Shown here one piece after another: positions 62,982 to 64,000 of a stretch of DNA of 64,000 nucleotides (its first letter is position 1; every line of letters begins with the position of its first letter). A program made the translations under genes and the position numbers. The stretch comes from an uncultured Dyadobacter sp. (GTDB lineage Bacteria > Bacteroidota > Bacteroidia > Cytophagales > Spirosomataceae): assembly GCF_946482605.1 (NCBI RefSeq), contig NZ_CAMLSE010000042.1, positions 1 to 64,000 of the forward strand, given 5' to 3'. A model generated the notes under the pieces. That model was not told where the DNA came from. It did no database searches and worked only from the letters and a program-made list of their open reading frames with translations.

Positions 62982-64000
62982 TTACTTTTTATCCCACCAC
63001 ACCCTGGTATTCAGATCATTGGGACCTTGTCGTGCATTGGCGTCGTTCACATTCTGCAAGTTCACGACGATTTCGGAATCGGGATAAGGCATGCGGCGGA
63101 TAAAGTCTTCTTTGATCTCGGAACCGGGATAGGGGTTCTTTTTTAATGTAGGAAAACCGCTTCTCCTGAAATTAGCCCACGACTCGTTGCCGTCCAGGAA
63201 GGTGGCTACCCAGTACTGCGTGTTGATCTGATCGAGCGCTTTTGCATTGTCCAGCGGATGCGCTTTCAGGTACGCCAGAATTGCGTCCTCTTTAATGGCC
63301 GCGGCAGGATCATATAAGGCCATCTGTTCCAGGTTTGCGCGGATACCTTTGGCATAATAATCTGCGGCCTCGCCTGTAACCCAGCCACGTACGGCCGCCT
63401 CTGCCAGCAGAAGCTGCACCTGCGCATAGGTAATGTGAAACTCGGGAGCGTCCAGTTTCAAGACGGTCGTCAGGTTGATCTGGGTAAAATCCCAGAGGCT
63501 CACCACGCCGTTTTCGGCGAGTACGGTATTGATTGTCACGTCGTTGTAACCCATCGGCATTCCAATCTGCACTTTCGGATCGGAACTGGCGATCTTGGAC
63601 GTTTGCTCAGGCCCGCCCTTCGCCCCCACGTAACGCACGGCAAACACGGGCAGGCGCGGGTCGTTGTTTTCTTTCAGGTAATTGACAAATGGAGCGGCGA
63701 GGTAGAAGTTTGTTTTCTCCCTGGCGGCGAGGTGATTAGCAATGTAATTGTTATAAATGGCGGTATGCCGTATGATCGAGTTGTCGGCATTGTTTTCAAA
63801 AAGACCGCCTGCCACCGCTTTGGTCACATAACCTTTGGCCCCGGTTGGATCCACTTTCGAAAGTCGCATTCCGGCACGCAACATGAGCGAATAGCCCAGT
63901 TTTTTCCAGCGTGGCACATTTCCACCATAGAGAATATCGGTGGTTACCGGCTGCTGCGATGCGTCCAGCGCACCCGCCGCCTCTTCGAGCTCTTTCAGGA
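62982..64000 (-). CDS. SusD/RagB-family lipoprotein of the SusD-like-2 type (5' part outside window)
   Basis: The C-terminal 339 residues of a SusD-like protein whose start lies beyond the right edge; an in-frame GTG at 63917 is internal, since the frame stays open to the edge and the upstream sequence (TTDILYGGN) belongs to the family. Family segments: PRWKKLGYSLMLRAGMRLSKVD, FHITYAQVQLLLAEAAVRGW, IRANLEQMALYDP and WANFRRSGFPTL. It is presumably preceded by its own SusC partner and forms the head of the sugar-acid cluster. Confidence 0.9.
   Translation of the reverse strand, partial: LKELEEAAGALDASQQPVTTDILYGGNVPRWKKLGYSLMLRAGMRLSKVDPTGAKGYVTKAVAGGLFENNADNSIIRHTAIYNNYIANHLAAREKTNFYLAAPFVNYLKENNDPRLPVFAVRYVGAKGGPEQTSKIASSDPKVQIGMPMGYNDVTINTVLAENGVVSLWDFTQINLTTVLKLDAPEFHITYAQVQLLLAEAAVRGWVTGEAADYYAKGIRANLEQMALYDPAAAIKEDAILAYLKAHPLDNAKALDQINTQYWVATFLDGNESWANFRRSGFPTLKKNPYPGSEIKEDFIRRMPYPDSEIVVNLQNVNDANARQGPNDLNTRVWWDKK

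Overview
The window reads as chromosomal DNA of a Bacteroidota bacterium, most likely a Cytophagales member close to Dyadobacter or Spirosoma (inference; no 16S gene is present). The evidence is four SusC/SusD-type loci, a protein with a type IX secretion C-terminal sorting domain, promoters of the Bacteroidota kind (-33 TTTG, -7 TAnnTTTG), a GyrA with a long acidic tail, and many twin-arginine (Tat) exported enzymes. I found no tRNA, rRNA, prophage, transposase or CRISPR array.

Layout. 1-2.4 kb: the start of gap (GAPDH), dapD and a small XRE regulator. 2.4-4.3 kb: a T9SS-sorted adhesin-like protein. 4.4-24.8 kb: a SusCD-based catabolic island with two SusC/SusD pairs, a membrane cytochrome c of Planctomycetes type (DUF1549/DUF1553), a DUF1501 protein, a large haem-binding dehydrogenase-like lipoprotein or secreted protein, and two tandem Tat-exported hydroxypyruvate-isomerase-like proteins. 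Four transcription units of this island share an almost identical 20-bp element exactly 18 bp before a TAnTATTG -7 box, so they look like one regulon. 25-30 kb: a VOC protein and the gyrA-TPR pair. 30-34.7 kb: a GntP transporter, a RidA protein, a D-threonine-aldolase-like enzyme and an M19 dipeptidase. All three gaps of this likely operon are filled with degenerate GAATGANT/ATTCANTC repeats. 35-39 kb: dinB, crp-like and otsAB on the minus strand. 38.97-39.20 kb: a likely structured non-coding RNA with its own promoter and terminator, in front of a membrane TPR-HTH regulator. 41-47.5 kb: small regulators, membrane proteins, an aspartic-protease-like secreted protein, a repeat-rich gap, a GNAT acetyltransferase and a methyltransferase.

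47.5-64 kb: a run of genes all on the minus strand. It reads (from the right edge down) SusD (partial), a ManD/RspA-type dehydratase, a LacI regulator, an array of short palindromes, a second enolase-superfamily enzyme, a DgoD-like galactonate dehydratase, SusC, SusD, a PQQ quinoprotein dehydrogenase with an inserted cytochrome c, DgoK, a KDPG/KDPGal aldolase and an ExuT-family transporter. Together these encode oxidation of an aldose, dehydration to a 2-keto-3-deoxy sugar acid, phosphorylation and cleavage to pyruvate and glyceraldehyde 3-phosphate (De Ley-Doudoroff logic). All three dehydratases carry Tat signals and the dehydrogenase is exported, so oxidation and dehydration are predicted to occur in the periplasm, with import of the keto-deoxy acid before the kinase step.

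Coding assignments rest on protein family recognition by eye; no database search was run. Starts were moved from the longest reading frame to an internal ATG where a signal peptide, a paralogue or a non-ATG first codon argued for it.
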